From Afipia massiliensis (GTDB lineage Bacteria > Pseudomonadota > Alphaproteobacteria > Rhizobiales > Xanthobacteraceae): a stretch of DNA of 64,000 bases. The translations under genes were made by a program, and so were the position numbers. Of this stretch, positions 17,768-26,702 are shown piece after piece. The number at the start of each line of letters is the position of its first letter. Within the stretch, counting starts at the first letter, position 1. The stretch is taken from NCBI RefSeq assembly GCF_014203115.1, contig NZ_JACHIJ010000001.1:310001-374000 (forward strand). Reading direction: 5' to 3'. The notes under the pieces are model-generated. The model made no database searches. It saw only the letters and a program-made list of their open reading frames with translations, and had not been told where the DNA came from.

Positions 17768-18787
17768 TCACGTGACATTCGCAGTGGACGCGAGCGGCAA
17801 GCCCGCGACGAGATTTTGCGGCTTCAGGCGCACTATCTTATCCGCGTCCATCGCCAGAATGAGGTAAACGGGCTTGTTGCCCACGCGCTCATCGACAAAA
17901 CGCACGTCCTCAAAGGTCAGACGCATCAAGGCGACAATCCGCCCGGCCTCATCCGAGCCCGGCGTATCTCCGTTCCAGAGAGCGTTTCCGATCCGGGTTC
18001 CTTCGCTGTCGAGGCCGACGAACCAGCGCCAGTCTCGGTCCTCTATCGACGCGACCGTCTCTGCCTTCACGGCGACGCCCAGAAGATGGGCGATCCAGCG
18101 TTCAATCACCCGGCAGAGCGCATCGCGCGCTTTCGGATTGCCGCCGAGATTCATAACCATCGCATGGGCATCCGACCGCGACCAATAGGTCCAGGCATTC
18201 GCGTCATCCATGACGTCCATCTCGCCGAAGGCCTGCGGCTGCAGTATCGCGGTCAACGGCGAGGAATGAAGATCATGTTGCGCATAATGTTGCGCTTCGA
18301 CGACTTCGGCGTCGGCGAGCAGCAGCGCGCCGTCGTGAATCGTGGCCTTCTGACTGCGGTAGAACAATTCAGCGGCGCGCAGAATATAAGGATCATCGCA
18401 GCCCTCGAGCGCGTTGCGCAGGATCAGGTGGCATAACTGCGAAAGAAAGATCGGCGGCAGGTCGGTTGCGCCCTTGCGTGCCAGCGACACATACACGGCC
18501 TCAAGCGAAGGTGCCGCGAGAAGCCGATCGCGGAAGGTCGTCATGAACGTCCAGTTCTCGCGCGCGTCAGCGTCGGCAAGTGCGGCAATATCGGCTTTCG
18601 AGACCGGCCGAAGCGGATCCGCCAGCAGACCAGCATGCAGATTGCGCTCGGCGTCGCATGCGTCATCGGGCGGCATCAATTCCGGCCGCGCCAGATACGC
18701 CATGATTAGCTCCGGCGTCGCAATCAGCCCCCCGTGATCGGCGCGGCGCGTAAGGTGATGACCTGAAGCGACCCAGAATTCTCTCAT
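17768..18787 (-). CDS. DUF6352 family protein
   Basis: 339 residues, cytoplasmic, beginning MREFWVASGHHLTRRADHGG and continuing with LIATPELIMAYLARPELMPPDD. It contains several acidic clusters and a histidine/aspartate-rich middle part (DMHD-like DLHSSPLTAILQP). I recognise the family from formate dehydrogenase accessory loci of alphaproteobacteria; no catalytic signature is evident and no function is known. The ATG overlaps the DUF6505 stop (ATGA). Confidence 0.75.
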   Translation of the reverse strand: MREFWVASGHHLTRRADHGGLIATPELIMAYLARPELMPPDDACDAERNLHAGLLADPLRPVSKADIAALADADARENWTFMTTFRDRLLAAPSLEAVYVSLARKGATDLPPIFLSQLCHLILRNALEGCDDPYILRAAELFYRSQKATIHDGALLLADAEVVEAQHYAQHDLHSSPLTAILQPQAFGEMDVMDDANAWTYWSRSDAHAMVMNLGGNPKARDALCRVIERWIAHLLGVAVKAETVASIEDRDWRWFVGLDSEGTRIGNALWNGDTPGSDEAGRIVALMRLTFEDVRFVDERVGNKPVYLILAMDADKIVRLKPQNLVAGLPLASTANVT

Positions 18788-19356
18788 GCACGATCAGCCT
18801 TGAGACGATCGGTCTTGCTCAGTCCGAGAAGGTCCACCTCTTCGGCCGGCTCGTCGCCCTCGATCTCATGAAAGGTAAATGCAGGTGCATGGCTATGCAA
18901 TCGATCCGAACCTGCTTCCGCCTCGCGCGGCTTCAGGGTGCGAAAACGCTCGCGAATTTCGCCGTTCTCAACAGTCCGTTGCACAGCCAAAATCGTCTGC
19001 GGCGGGTGGTCGCACAAGGACGCTGCGAATGCGACCTCCTCCTGGGCCGCAGCGAGCGCGGCTTCCATCTCCGGCGCACCGAATTTTGTTACCAGTTGCT
19101 CCGCTAGCCGCACGATCACGCCCTGCCGTTCGACCTCAGTTGCCTCAGTCACGACTGCAAGCGTCGACCACCCGAGACTATCGATACCGAGAAAACCGGA
19201 TCGCAGCGCCACGCGCTGCTTCTGGCCAAGCGTCGCAGGATTGCAGTCCCAGAATACAAACGCGCCGGACACGGCCCACTCGCCGGGCTCGGCGGCACGC
19301 TCGAACACGAATGTGTCCGAGGGATCGAGCCTGATAGTCCGTGGCAGTTTCAGCAT
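18784..19356 (-). CDS. DUF6505 family protein
   Basis: 190 residues starting MLKLPRTIRLDPSDTFVF. A central segment (SGAFVFWDCNPATLGQKQRV, followed by AFRSGFLG-like ALRSGFLGIDSLGWSTL) is the conserved part. Charged C-terminal third; no signal peptide. Function unknown. It starts seven bases after the lipoate-ligase-like gene and overlaps DUF6352, so the three proteins are probably made together and may form a complex. Confidence 0.75.
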   Translation of the reverse strand: MLKLPRTIRLDPSDTFVFERAAEPGEWAVSGAFVFWDCNPATLGQKQRVALRSGFLGIDSLGWSTLAVVTEATEVERQGVIVRLAEQLVTKFGAPEMEAALAAAQEEVAFAASLCDHPPQTILAVQRTVENGEIRERFRTLKPREAEAGSDRLHSHAPAFTFHEIEGDEPAEEVDLLGLSKTDRLKADRA

Positions 19357-19363
19357 GTCCGCC

Positions 19364-20116
19364 TCACCCGAGTTTCGGTGCGCGGTATTCGGGATCATAC
19401 CATGAGACCTTCGCCAACCCATCGAGCAAACTGTTGCGCTCCGGTGGCCCTTTCGCCGCACCGACGAGCAGATCACCGTTGACGTCGATGCCGCGCCGCT
19501 CGCCGGCGTTCTCCCTGGAAAGCCGCGCCAGATAGTCACGCGCCACCGGATCAAAGCCGCGCTCGTTCCATTGATCGAAGGCCGTCATGAGATGCCGGGC
19601 GAAACTGCCGATCATCGCCTCGGTATCGACCATCTCAAAGCCTTCGTTCAGGAGGGCAACCCCGCTTGCCGCCTCGACCTCTCCGACATGGGCCATGTCA
19701 GCGGCGCGCAGGATGACGCCAAACACCAGCCACGCCGGGACTTCATCCTCGCGGCAGTCCTTCGGCCAGCCAAGTTGTCCTCCGCCCAACACACCGCCGT
19801 CGAACAGGATCGTGTCCGGCCAGGTAAACTGCACCTCCCGTTCCGGCGGACAGTGCACCGCAATAGCGTCCCCGATCGCATTCATGCCGGCAAAGAATGC
19901 TCGGCGAGCCGACGCCAACGGCTCATCCGGTTCTAGGACAACGGCGAACTCGACTAGATCGTAGCGCCGGACCCAAACTAATGTTCCCGCGCCGGCTTCG
20001 GCTGCGATGCTGCAGCCGTGCGCGAACGCATCGCCGTATTCGCGAAGCGATACGAGCGTGTAGCCCGGAGGGAGATCGAGTAGTTGCTCCATTTGCGCCG
20101 TGCGCGAAACCATCAT
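19364..20116 (-). CDS. Biotin/lipoate--protein ligase-like protein
   Basis: 250 residues similar to the BPL/LplA catalytic fold: PPGYTLVSLREYGDAFAHGC at the start, the AGAGTLVWVRRYDLVEFAVVL strand region (lipoate ligases have GxGTRxxxW near here), FTWPDTILFDGGVLGGGQLGWP (the WPNDV/K-type substrate lysine region) and AWLVFGVILRA. The usual lysine of the KWPNDLL motif is replaced by the sequence TWPDTIL, so ligase activity is doubtful. First gene of the five-gene operon, divergent from the polyferredoxin gene. ATG 20116 or 20113 are equally possible. Confidence 0.72.
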   Translation of the reverse strand: MMVSRTAQMEQLLDLPPGYTLVSLREYGDAFAHGCSIAAEAGAGTLVWVRRYDLVEFAVVLEPDEPLASARRAFFAGMNAIGDAIAVHCPPEREVQFTWPDTILFDGGVLGGGQLGWPKDCREDEVPAWLVFGVILRAADMAHVGEVEAASGVALLNEGFEMVDTEAMIGSFARHLMTAFDQWNERGFDPVARDYLARLSRENAGERRGIDVNGDLLVGAAKGPPERNSLLDGLAKVSWYDPEYRAPKLG

Positions 20117-20262
20117 CGTAGAAATTTTCCCTAAGCTCTTTGTATTTGGGCAGTCTATGCTATCCCGGTCAAGGTGGCGGCTGCTTGCGCAAGCCGCTGC
20201 CGCGGCACCATATGATTGACATAACCACTCTGAGCAGACGCCAAGGGTCAAGGTTGCAGATC
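20117..20262. promoter_or_regulatory. Divergent promoter region of the two FDH accessory operons
   Basis: 146 bases separate the minus-strand accessory operon (start 20116) and the plus-strand polyferredoxin operon (start 20263). A TTGACA lies at 20216-20221 in the plus direction without a convincing -10 at the usual distance. No clear operator palindrome was seen. Confidence 0.4.
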
Positions 20263-22302
20263 ATGAACAGCGCAAAGTCCCGCCTTCTGGTTTGCAGTTG
20301 CGAAAAGACCATGCCGCTTGACGCGCAGGCGATCGGGCGTGGGTGCACGGCGCACATGACGCAGGCCAACCAGCTCTGCGGTCTGGATCTTGCCCAGTTC
20401 AAGGTGGCACTTGCTGAAGGCGAAGCGATCACGGTGGCGTGTACGCAGGAAGCACCGCTGTTTAAGGAGGTCGCCGAGGAATTCCCTGACGTCCCCCTCA
20501 CCTTCGTCAACATTCGCGAAAACGGTGGATGGTCGAAGGATGCGGCAGCAGCCGGGCCAAAAGCTGCGGCGCTGATCGCCGCAGCCGCGGAAGAGATGCC
20601 ACCGATCTCGCTGGTCACGCTCGAAAGCGGCGGTGTCGCGCTGATCTATGGTCACGACGATGTTGCCATCGACGCAGCCAGACGTCTCGCCGATCGCCTC
20701 GACATCACAGTCATTCTCACCAAGCCCGGCGACGTGACGCCGCGCGCAGTCAACGAGTTTCCCGTGTTCAAGGGAACGATCCGCAACGCGCGCGGATATC
20801 TCGGGCAATTTGAACTGACCATTGATGACTATGCACTGCCGGCGCCTTCCTCGCGGAGCAAGCTCGTGTTCGGGTCTTCACGCGACGGCGCGACCTCGAA
20901 CTGCGATCTCATCCTCGACCTCAGCGGCGGCCTGCCGCTGTTTCCGGCCCACGAACTACGGCCCGGTTACCTGCGCGTCGATCCGCGGGACCGCGCCGCC
21001 GTCGAGAGGGCGATTGCGGACGCGGGCAACCTCGTCGGCACTTTCGATAAGCCGCGCTTCATCCATTTCGAGGAATCGCTCTGCGCGCATTCGCGCTCGA
21101 ACATTACCGGCTGCACGCGCTGCCTCGACTTGTGCCCGACCGGCGCGATCACTCCGAACGGCAACGCCGTCGCAATCGATCCCAACGTATGCGCCGGATG
21201 CGGGTCGTGCGCTTCGGTCTGTCCGACCGGAGCTGCATCCTATTCGCTGCCGAGCGCAGATGCGCTGATGCGCCGCTTGCGCACGTTGGTGCAAACCTAT
21301 CGTAAAGCCGGCGGCGAACAGGCTGTCGTGCTCTTTCACGACGGCGATCACGGCGAGCCACTGATCGATGCACTGGCGCGATTCGGTGACGGCTTGCCCG
21401 CCAACGTGCTTCCCGTTCGCGTCAACGAAGTTACACAGCTCGGACCGGAATCCCTCGCAGCGGTCTTCGCCTACGGCGGTACAGGTATCGCGCTTCTGAT
21501 GCGCGCGCAGCCCCGGCATGAAACGGCTGGACTGCGCCGCGCTGCCGACATGTCGGGGACGATCGCCGCTGCGCTCGGCTTCGGCGAAAGCCTCGTCCGA
21601 ATTCTGGAAACCGACGATCCGGATCAGTTGCGAGCGATGCTCGACGCCATGCCCGCCGGTGTTACGTCTCCGAATCCGGCGAACTTCGTTCCGCGCGGAG
21701 CCAAGCGCGGCGTACTGGAAACAATGTTCCGAGAACTGCATCTGGCGGCTCCCACTCCGGTTGACGTCGTTCCGCTGGCGCCCGGCGCGCCATTCGGCAG
21801 CGTTCAGTTGAATGTCGAAGGCTGCACGCTTTGCCACGCTTGCGTAACCGCCTGTCCCACGAACGCGCTCTCCGATAATCCAGACCGGGCGATGTTGCGC
21901 TTCACCGAAAGTCGTTGCGTTCAGTGCGGGCTTTGCGAAGCCACCTGCCCCGAGGATGTTATCACGCTGGAGCCGCGCCTCGACTTCCAGGCGTGGAATG
22001 CACCACTGCGCGTGTTGAAAGAAGAAGAACCATTCCATTGCATCGCCTGCGGCACACCATTCGGCACCAGAAGCTCGATCGAGCGCGTGCTGTCGAAGCT
22101 TCAGGAAAAGCATTGGATGTTCGAAGGCGCCAACGCGCGGCGACTCGATGTCATCAAGATGTGCGCGGATTGCCGCGTCGAGGCTGTCGTCAATGAGAGT
22201 TTCGATCCACACGCTGCGCCACAACGCCCGCCCGTGATGTCCACGGAGGATTATCTGCGTGCGCGCGAAGCAAAAAAGAACGATCCTTTCGGATCGCAAT
22301 GA
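20263..22302 (+). CDS. Polyferredoxin, 4Fe-4S dicluster protein of the FDH accessory cluster
   Basis: 679-residue cytoplasmic Fe-S protein. Cysteine sets in order: LLVCSCEKT at the N-terminus; a ferredoxin pair CTRCLDLCPTGA and CAGCGSCASVCPTGA in the middle; a second pair CTLCHACVTACPTNA and CVQCGLCEATCPEDV near the C-terminus; then CIACG and CADCR. Four or more [4Fe-4S] clusters are likely. The part between the pairs (VVLFHDGDHGEPLIDALARFG) resembles HdrA/MvhD-type electron carriers. It may move electrons from or to formate dehydrogenase or help assembly; this is inference. Start set by AAGG nine bases before ATG 20263; a longer frame upstream lacks similarity. Confidence 0.8.
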   Translation: MNSAKSRLLVCSCEKTMPLDAQAIGRGCTAHMTQANQLCGLDLAQFKVALAEGEAITVACTQEAPLFKEVAEEFPDVPLTFVNIRENGGWSKDAAAAGPKAAALIAAAAEEMPPISLVTLESGGVALIYGHDDVAIDAARRLADRLDITVILTKPGDVTPRAVNEFPVFKGTIRNARGYLGQFELTIDDYALPAPSSRSKLVFGSSRDGATSNCDLILDLSGGLPLFPAHELRPGYLRVDPRDRAAVERAIADAGNLVGTFDKPRFIHFEESLCAHSRSNITGCTRCLDLCPTGAITPNGNAVAIDPNVCAGCGSCASVCPTGAASYSLPSADALMRRLRTLVQTYRKAGGEQAVVLFHDGDHGEPLIDALARFGDGLPANVLPVRVNEVTQLGPESLAAVFAYGGTGIALLMRAQPRHETAGLRRAADMSGTIAAALGFGESLVRILETDDPDQLRAMLDAMPAGVTSPNPANFVPRGAKRGVLETMFRELHLAAPTPVDVVPLAPGAPFGSVQLNVEGCTLCHACVTACPTNALSDNPDRAMLRFTESRCVQCGLCEATCPEDVITLEPRLDFQAWNAPLRVLKEEEPFHCIACGTPFGTRSSIERVLSKLQEKHWMFEGANARRLDVIKMCADCRVEAVVNESFDPHAAPQRPPVMSTEDYLRAREAKKNDPFGSQ

Positions 22303-22341
22303 GCCGGCGCGCCGCGATTGTGGTCGATCAGGAGATCGAAT

Positions 22342-23193
22342 TTGTCAGTTACCCATCCTACCCCAAACGCACCCGCGACATCGAAGGCGGCGGGCATTCC
22401 TGGTGTGAGGCACATCGTTGCCGTGGCGTCCGGTAAGGGCGGCGTCGGAAAATCGACCACCTCATGCAACCTTGCGCTCGGTTTCGCCGCGCTGGGATTA
22501 AAAGTCGGCATTCTCGATGCTGACATCTATGGTCCCTCACAGCAGAAGTTGTTCGGCCTGCGCGGAAAGCCGCGCCTGCTGGGTCCGCGCATGCTGGAGC
22601 CGCTGGAGCGCTTCGGGGTTAAGGTGATGTCGATCGGGTTCTTGGTCGAGGAAGATAACGCTATGGTCTGGCGTGGGCCAATGGTGATTTCGGCTATCAC
22701 GCAGATGCTGCGTGAGGTCGCGTGGAATAATCTCGACATTCTCGTCGTTGATCTTCCGCCGGGCACCGGAGATGCGCAACTCACCATGGCGCAGCAGACG
22801 CCGCTGGCGGGTGCCGTCATCGTCTCGACACCACAGGACATTGCGCTGATCGATGCGCGGCGCGGCATCGAGATGTTCAAAAAGGTCAATGTGCCGATAC
22901 TGGGTCTGATCGAGAACATGGCGAGCTTCTGTTGCCCGACCTGCAACCACGTCACGCCGATCTTTGGCCACGGCGGCGCGCGGCTTGACGCCGAAAGGCG
23001 TGGCATCCCCTTTCTCGGCGAAATCCCGCTCGACATGACGATTCGCCAAACCTCCGATGACGGCCGTCCGATTGTCGCCACCGATCCTGAAGGCGTTCAC
23101 GCGAAACGCTATATCGACATTGCACGCCAGCTCTGGATGTCCATCACCACTGGTGCTACGGCCAGACCAGCGCCGCGTATCGTGATCGAGTAA
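22342..23193 (+). CDS. Mrp/NBP35-type Fe-S carrier P-loop ATPase
   Basis: 283 residues. Deviant Walker A SGKGGVGKSTTSCNLALGFA, switch ILDADIYGPSQ, LVVDLPPGTGDAQLT, and the cluster-binding pair CCPTC (FCCPTCNH). Such ApbC/Mrp proteins transfer [4Fe-4S] clusters, so its place between a polyferredoxin and fdhD suggests cluster delivery to the FDH system. It lacks the N-terminal DUF59 domain of many Mrp proteins. The best start is TTG at 22342 with AGGAG seven bases upstream; the only alternative nearby is another TTG at 22318. Confidence 0.88.
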   Translation: MSVTHPTPNAPATSKAAGIPGVRHIVAVASGKGGVGKSTTSCNLALGFAALGLKVGILDADIYGPSQQKLFGLRGKPRLLGPRMLEPLERFGVKVMSIGFLVEEDNAMVWRGPMVISAITQMLREVAWNNLDILVVDLPPGTGDAQLTMAQQTPLAGAVIVSTPQDIALIDARRGIEMFKKVNVPILGLIENMASFCCPTCNHVTPIFGHGGARLDAERRGIPFLGEIPLDMTIRQTSDDGRPIVATDPEGVHAKRYIDIARQLWMSITTGATARPAPRIVIE

Positions 23194-23196
23194 GCC

Positions 23197-24111
23197 ATGA
23201 CCGAAGCAATTCAAACCAAGCCGAAAAGTGCGAGGAAGGACCTGCCCGCGCCGCGCGTGATGCCGGATCCGCAAAATCCGCGGCTGACGGAGCGCGTCAT
23301 GGGCATCGACCAGACCGGCGCGCCCATCGAGATCAGCGTACCGGTCGAGCGTCCGCTGACTCTCTATCTGAACTCGCAGGAGATCGTCACCATGATGACG
23401 ATCAACGACTATCCGGAATATCTCGCGCTCGGCTATCTCCTCAATCAGAACATGCTGAAGCCCGACGATGTCGTGACAGAAGTTGTCTACGACGACGATC
23501 TGCAGGTGGTAGTCGTCTACACTGAGCGTGGTACCAATTTTGAAGAGAAGCTGAAGAAGAAAACGCTCACCTCCGGCTGTGCACAGGGCACCGCCTTTGG
23601 CGATTTGATGGAGGCCATCGAGGGCGCAATCCTGCCTAGCGCGAAGTTGCGCACCTCATGGCTTTATCAAATGACTCACGCGATCAATACTGCCCCTTCG
23701 CTCTATCTCGAAGCAGGTGCTATTCACGGCTGCGTGCTGTGCAAGGAAGGCGAACCGGTCTGCTACATGGAAGATGTCGGCCGCCATAACGCGGTCGACA
23801 AGATCGCGGGCTGGGCATGGCGCCACAAAGTCGATGTCGCCGACAAGATCATGTACACCACCGGCCGCCTCACGTCCGAAATGGTGATCAAGACAGTACG
23901 AATGGGCATTCCCATTCTTGTGTCGCGTTCAGGTTTCACAGCATGGGGCGTCGAACTGGCGCGCCAGGTTGGTCTGACGCTGATCGGCCGGACCAAGGGC
24001 AAGCGGTTCATCGCGCTGTCCGGGCAGGAACGGATCGTCTTCGACCAGAGCCTCGAGTTTGTCGCGGAGGAATCCGCGCGGCATCGGCGCAAGGGCAGTG
24101 ACGATGACTGA
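23197..24111 (+). CDS. fdhD: Formate dehydrogenase accessory sulfurtransferase FdhD
   Basis: 304 residues. FdhD takes sulfur from a cysteine desulfurase and sulfurates the bis-MGD cofactor of FDH. Recognised by [35 protein letters not shown] and [20 protein letters not shown]. The sulfur-relay loop, CxxC in E. coli, reads TSGCAQG with a single cysteine (C128); instead a CVLC pair (C179, C182) and C189 occur about 50 residues later next to the GxxH motif. It starts three bases after mrp and overlaps mobA by eight bases. Confidence 0.95.
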   Translation: MTEAIQTKPKSARKDLPAPRVMPDPQNPRLTERVMGIDQTGAPIEISVPVERPLTLYLNSQEIVTMMTINDYPEYLALGYLLNQNMLKPDDVVTEVVYDDDLQVVVVYTERGTNFEEKLKKKTLTSGCAQGTAFGDLMEAIEGAILPSAKLRTSWLYQMTHAINTAPSLYLEAGAIHGCVLCKEGEPVCYMEDVGRHNAVDKIAGWAWRHKVDVADKIMYTTGRLTSEMVIKTVRMGIPILVSRSGFTAWGVELARQVGLTLIGRTKGKRFIALSGQERIVFDQSLEFVAEESARHRRKGSDDD

Positions 24112-24733
24112 CGACCGGCCTTCCACACTTGGCGTGCTCCTTGCCGGCGGACTGGCGCGGCGCATGGGCGGCGGTGACAAGCCGATGAAAACCATCGGCG
24201 GCCGCACTATTCTGGAACGCGTGATCGAGCGGCTTGCCCCGCAATGCGACGGACTCATTCTCAACGCGAATGGGGATCCCGCGCGCTTCGCGTCGTTCGG
24301 ATTACCTGTCGTCGCAGATACTGTTGAGGGATTCGCCGGCCCCCTCGCCGGTGTACTGACAGCTCTCGACTGGGCCGCCTTGCACCGACCTGATGTCGAA
24401 TGGGTGCTTAGCGCAGCGACGGATTGTCCGTTCCTGCCGCGCGATCTGGTCGCACGGTTGCAGCATGTGCGGATCGAGCAAGGTGCACAGCTCGCGGTCG
24501 CAGCCTCCGGCGAGCAGATCCATCCGGTGATCGGACTTTGGAACGTCGCATTGCGCGGCGAACTGCGGCACGCGCTGGTGGTGGAAGACATGCGCAAGAT
24601 TGATCGCTGGACCGCCCGATACAAGCTGGCGACGGTGACATGGCCGGATAAGCCGATAGATCCGTTCTTCAACGCCAACACGGTCGAAGACGTCGCGGAG
24701 GCAGAGCAACTCGCAGCGCTCGACGGTGTCTGA
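24104..24733 (+). CDS. mobA: Molybdenum cofactor guanylyltransferase MobA
   Basis: 209 residues. MobA attaches GMP to molybdopterin to form the MGD cofactor needed by both formate dehydrogenases here. The nucleotide-binding motif [18 protein letters not shown], followed by [15 protein letters not shown] and [17 protein letters not shown], is characteristic. ATG at 24104 lies inside the end of fdhD. It converges on the MoeA-fusion gene with a ten-base gap. Confidence 0.94.
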   Translation: MTDDRPSTLGVLLAGGLARRMGGGDKPMKTIGGRTILERVIERLAPQCDGLILNANGDPARFASFGLPVVADTVEGFAGPLAGVLTALDWAALHRPDVEWVLSAATDCPFLPRDLVARLQHVRIEQGAQLAVAASGEQIHPVIGLWNVALRGELRHALVVEDMRKIDRWTARYKLATVTWPDKPIDPFFNANTVEDVAEAEQLAALDGV

Positions 24734-24743
24734 TCTGAACGAA

Positions 24744-26693
24744 CTACGCCGAACGGAATCCCGCTTGCTCCAATGCTTTCTGAACTTCCGGTGACGCAAG
24801 CGCGTCGAGAAATGCCCGAACCGCAGGACGTTGTTTTCGTGCCGTCACCAACGCAAAATCGTAATGCTCTTCGGCGAACGGAATGAAACCCAGTCCGGCT
24901 GCACGCGCAACTGGCGCGATGGTCATGCCCCAGTCGGCACGATTCTGCGCGACCGCTGCCGCCACCGCATTATGCGAGCGCGGCTGATTCCAGTAACCGT
25001 CGGGCCGTGCATCTCCCAGCAGACGGTCGATCAAAATACGCGTACCCGCGCCCTGATTGCGGTTGACCATCAAACAGGAAGGGTCCTTCAGCGCAGCGCG
25101 CACCGCGTCTTCGGCATTGAGGCCTTCAAAGCGCTTGTCGCCAGCGCGGAATACGATGCCCTGCATGCGCCGATAGCCCGGCACAAGCTCAAGGCTCTCG
25201 ACAAGAAAGGGCGTGTTGTATGTGTCTGTCTTCTCATCGAGCAGATGGATCGGTGCGAGATCGCATTCGCCGCGCCGTGCCGCGGACAATCCGCCAAGAC
25301 TTCCCACCGAGATCGATCGCACCGACAGACCGGCCCGCGCCAGCGGCGCGGTGACAGCATCGAGTCCCGTGCAATGGCTGCCGACAATGACCAGATCAGG
25401 CACGCGGACATGCGGCGTGAACAATGTCACCTCCGCCTGAGTGCCCGCCGGCATTTGCTCGGCGAGCGCATCGATCTTCAGAAACCCGTCAGCCTGAGCA
25501 AACGACGTGATTGCACCTGAGCCCTTGCCGGTCGGATACGCAACCAATCCGTCATCACCCTCGACCAACGAGACCATCACGAATTCCGTCCGGCCCAGCT
25601 CCGAGGCAATCCGCACCGGCACCTTCGCCGTTACGCGCGCATCGTTGCGCGGCGGAAGTCCCGCAAGCCGGCGCAGCACCGGCACGATCATGTCGTGAAA
25701 CGTGAACATTGCCGACGTGGGAAAACCCGGCAGGATAACAACGGGCGTACCGTCGCATACCGCGAGGCACAGCGGCTTGCCGGGCTTCAGCGCGACGCCG
25801 TGCGCGATAATGCCTGGTTCACCGAGCCGCGCGACGATACGGTGGGAGACATCGCCCTCGCCTTTCGAGGTGCCGCCGGACAGTATGAGCATGTCGCTGG
25901 TCGCAAGCCCTTCGCGCATGACATGTTCAAGCTCGTCCTCGTCGTCGGGAAACGCACCTAGAAAATGCGCTTCGCCGCCGTTCTCGGACACCGCAGCCGT
26001 CACGATAGCTCCATTGGTGTCGAATATCGCGGCGGGACGGAGAGCTTGGCCGGGTTGAACAAGTTCATCCCCGGTAGAAATTATCGTCACGCGCGGCTTC
26101 TTCACTACGGAAACGCGAGCGACGCCGGACGCAGCAAGCATGCCGATTTCGCGCGAGCCGATCAGCGTGCCCGACCGCAGCAAGACTTCGCCGCGCGCAA
26201 TGTCAGATCCTGCATAGGACACGGACTGCCCGGGCGACGTCGCGCGCCTGATCTCGATTGTGCCCGAACCTGCAGGTTGCGTGTGCTCGACCATGACGAC
26301 CGCGTCGGCACCGCGCGGAATGGGACCACCCGTCGCAATCGGCGTCGTCATACCTTGCGTCACGGGCAATTGCGGCGCGGTGCCGCATGCGATGACCTCG
26401 CCGCTCAGGCGCAGACGAACCGGCAATGCCTCGCCAGCCGCGACGAGATCCGCGGACCGCACGGCAAAGCCATCGACGTTGGAGCGATCGAATGGCGGTA
26501 CATCGACAACCGCAACCACATCGTTCGCCAGCACGAGCCCAGCCGCATCGGCTAGCGCGAGGTCGTCAGCCGTGAGGTCACGCGGAAATAGCGCAGCTTC
26601 AAATCGCGCAAGCGCCTCCTCACGGGACAGAATTGTCAGAAACTGTTCCTGGTCGATGCTTGCGTTGCCTGGCGGCGGCTTCGGTTTAATCAT
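24744..26693 (-). CDS. MoeA fused to a C-terminal periplasmic-binding-protein-like domain
   Basis: 649 residues. Residues 1 to about 430 form a complete MoeA: PPFDRSNVDGFAVRSADL, GGPIPRGADAVVMVEHT, STGDELVQPGQ, LSGGTSKGEGDVSH, GFPTSAMFTF. Residues about 435-645 are a PBP-like domain (PF12727-type) of the kind found in molybdate-related proteins: VIVGSHCTGLDAVTAPL, SCLMVNRNQGAGTRILIDRLL, ADWGMTIAPVARAAGLGFIP. The same domain occurs in the regulator at 30621. A ligand (oxyanion or pterin) for the extra domain is inferred. Second of three MoeA-type genes. Confidence 0.9.
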   Translation of the reverse strand: MIKPKPPPGNASIDQEQFLTILSREEALARFEAALFPRDLTADDLALADAAGLVLANDVVAVVDVPPFDRSNVDGFAVRSADLVAAGEALPVRLRLSGEVIACGTAPQLPVTQGMTTPIATGGPIPRGADAVVMVEHTQPAGSGTIEIRRATSPGQSVSYAGSDIARGEVLLRSGTLIGSREIGMLAASGVARVSVVKKPRVTIISTGDELVQPGQALRPAAIFDTNGAIVTAAVSENGGEAHFLGAFPDDEDELEHVMREGLATSDMLILSGGTSKGEGDVSHRIVARLGEPGIIAHGVALKPGKPLCLAVCDGTPVVILPGFPTSAMFTFHDMIVPVLRRLAGLPPRNDARVTAKVPVRIASELGRTEFVMVSLVEGDDGLVAYPTGKGSGAITSFAQADGFLKIDALAEQMPAGTQAEVTLFTPHVRVPDLVIVGSHCTGLDAVTAPLARAGLSVRSISVGSLGGLSAARRGECDLAPIHLLDEKTDTYNTPFLVESLELVPGYRRMQGIVFRAGDKRFEGLNAEDAVRAALKDPSCLMVNRNQGAGTRILIDRLLGDARPDGYWNQPRSHNAVAAAVAQNRADWGMTIAPVARAAGLGFIPFAEEHYDFALVTARKQRPAVRAFLDALASPEVQKALEQAGFRSA

Positions 26694-26702
26694 CTCAAAG
26701 TC

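Noticed and set aside
20216-20250. TTGACA as promoter of the polyferredoxin operon
   Set aside because: No acceptable -10 element at 16-19 bases.
20956-22299. 447-residue open frame on the minus strand opposite the polyferredoxin gene
   Set aside because: High-GC antisense shadow; no domain, no ribosome site, and the plus-strand frame has clear Fe-S motifs.
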